DNA of 64,000 nucleotides from Pedobacter sp. V48 (lineage in GTDB: Bacteria; Bacteroidota; Bacteroidia; Sphingobacteriales; Sphingobacteriaceae). A program made the translations under genes and the position numbers. Shown piece by piece: positions 63,320 through 64,000 of this stretch (the stretch's first letter is position 1; each line of letters starts with the position of its first letter). Under the pieces are notes generated by a model that ran no database searches, was not told the origin of the DNA, and saw nothing but the letters and a program-made list of their open reading frames with translations. Where the stretch lies: positions 200,022 through 264,021 of the forward strand of contig NZ_AWRU01000002.1 of NCBI RefSeq assembly GCF_000523515.1. Direction: 5' to 3'.

Positions 63320-64000
63320 TCACAGCCAGTTGCTGAGGAATTGCTTCATCGCCTCTTTATACTGTTCTCCGATGGCAATATTGATGCCGCCGATCTGTAC
63401 GGTATTTTTGGTAACGGCATCAATTTTATCGAGAGAGATGATAAATGAGCGGTGTACCCTCATGAAAAGGCGGGTTGGGAGTTTATCCTCAAGCGATTTC
63501 AGGGTAATCAGGGATAACAGGGGTTTGGTTTCATTAGCGAGATGGACCTTTGCATAATCTTTTAATCCCTCGATGTAAACGATATCTTTTATGGCCACCC
63601 GAACCAGTTGATACTCGACTTTTAGAAAAATGTATTCCTCATTATCGGCGGCCGGTTGTTTGGCAGTTAACATCTCGGTATATGTTTTGGCCTTGCCCGC
63701 TGCTTTTAAGAACTCCTCATAATCATAAGGTTTTAAAAGGTAGTCGAGCGCATCCACTTTATATCCTTCAATCGCGTAATTGTTAAATGCGGTAGTAAAG
63801 ATTACCCTTGGTTTTGCGTTTCCCGGTTTGCTTTCCAGTGTTCTGGCCAGTTGGATGCCCGTTAAATCGGGCATTTGTATGTCCAGGAAAATAAGGTCTA
63901 TTTGCTGATCGTGCAAAGCTTCTAAAGCTTTTATGCCACTCGAAAAGCTACCCACCAATTTTAGGAAAGGCGTTTGCTCAATAAAACTACAGATCAAACC
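63320..64000 (-). CDS. LytTR-family response regulator (partial, N-terminus beyond window)
   Basis: At least 226 residues are visible. The receiver domain lacks its first strand, which lies past the window end; the frame stays open to base 64000, and the TTG at 63997 is probably not the start. IDLIFLDIQMPDLTGIQLAR near 33-52 holds the phospho-acceptor Asp (the D of LDIQMPD), TTAFNNYAIEGYKVDALDYLLKPYDYEEF near 67-95 (shortened pattern: TAF...DYLLKPY) follows, and the C-terminal LytTR DNA-binding domain includes IVYIEGLKDYAKVHLAN, and FMRVHRSFIISLDKID. Such regulators are paired with a LytS/YehU-like histidine kinase, probably encoded just beyond the window. Target genes unknown. Confidence 0.92.
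   Translation of the reverse strand, partial: GLICSFIEQTPFLKLVGSFSSGIKALEALHDQQIDLIFLDIQMPDLTGIQLARTLESKPGNAKPRVIFTTAFNNYAIEGYKVDALDYLLKPYDYEEFLKAAGKAKTYTEMLTAKQPAADNEEYIFLKVEYQLVRVAIKDIVYIEGLKDYAKVHLANETKPLLSLITLKSLEDKLPTRLFMRVHRSFIISLDKIDAVTKNTVQIGGINIAIGEQYKEAMKQFLSNWL

Overview
The window looks like a chromosomal segment of a Bacteroidota bacterium, most likely a Sphingobacteriaceae member of the Pedobacter type. The reasons are a SusC/SusD pair, GH92 and GH130 mannan enzymes, a LytTR response regulator, weak or absent Shine-Dalgarno sites, and TAnnTTTG-type -7 promoter elements. No rRNA, tRNA, CRISPR array or intact insertion sequence was recognised.

Region A (1-16550, plus strand, very AT-rich in its first 12 kb) is a Wzx/Wzy-type surface polysaccharide cluster. 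It has a flippase (Wzx), a polymerase (Wzy), four clear glycosyltransferases plus one GT-B-like protein, acetyltransferases and a secreted protein of unknown role. It also holds a probable UDP-di-N-acetylbacillosamine set: a PglF-like dehydratase, a PglE-like aminotransferase, a PglD-like acetyltransferase and a PglC-like initiating phosphoglycosyltransferase. A UDP-glucose dehydrogenase lies inside it. glmS (16817-18655), supplying glucosamine-6-phosphate, separates it from the next cluster.

Region B (19092-43211) is a second exopolysaccharide cluster with its own export machinery: Wza-like OPX lipoprotein, Wzc-like tyrosine kinase, Wzi-like outer-membrane protein, second Wzx and Wzy, two pyruvyl transferases, a nitroreductase, glycosyltransferases, a beta-helix protein and a WcaJ-like initiating transferase. 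A minus-strand block (gmd, wecG-type transferase, fcl) makes GDP-L-fucose; manC at the end supplies GDP-mannose. A second UDP-glucose dehydrogenase is here too. A degenerate dTDP-glucose 4,6-dehydratase N-terminus precedes the WcaJ-like gene.

Region C (43429-55358) has a SusC/SusD pair, an MBOAT/SGNH O-acylation pair, and a GntR-controlled operon of aldolase, Gfo/Idh/MocA dehydrogenase, D-lyxose-isomerase-like cupin and PfkB kinase. The operator and promoter of this operon can be read directly.

Region D (55359-64000) is patchier. It has an AAA ATPase with a C-terminal PD-(D/E)XK-like domain, preceded by two tandem copies of a long inverted repeat; a GH92/GH130 mannosidase operon divergent from a secreted esterase; a second ATPase of the DUF4143 type broken by a frameshift and a stop codon; and the C-terminal part of a LytTR response regulator running off the window edge.
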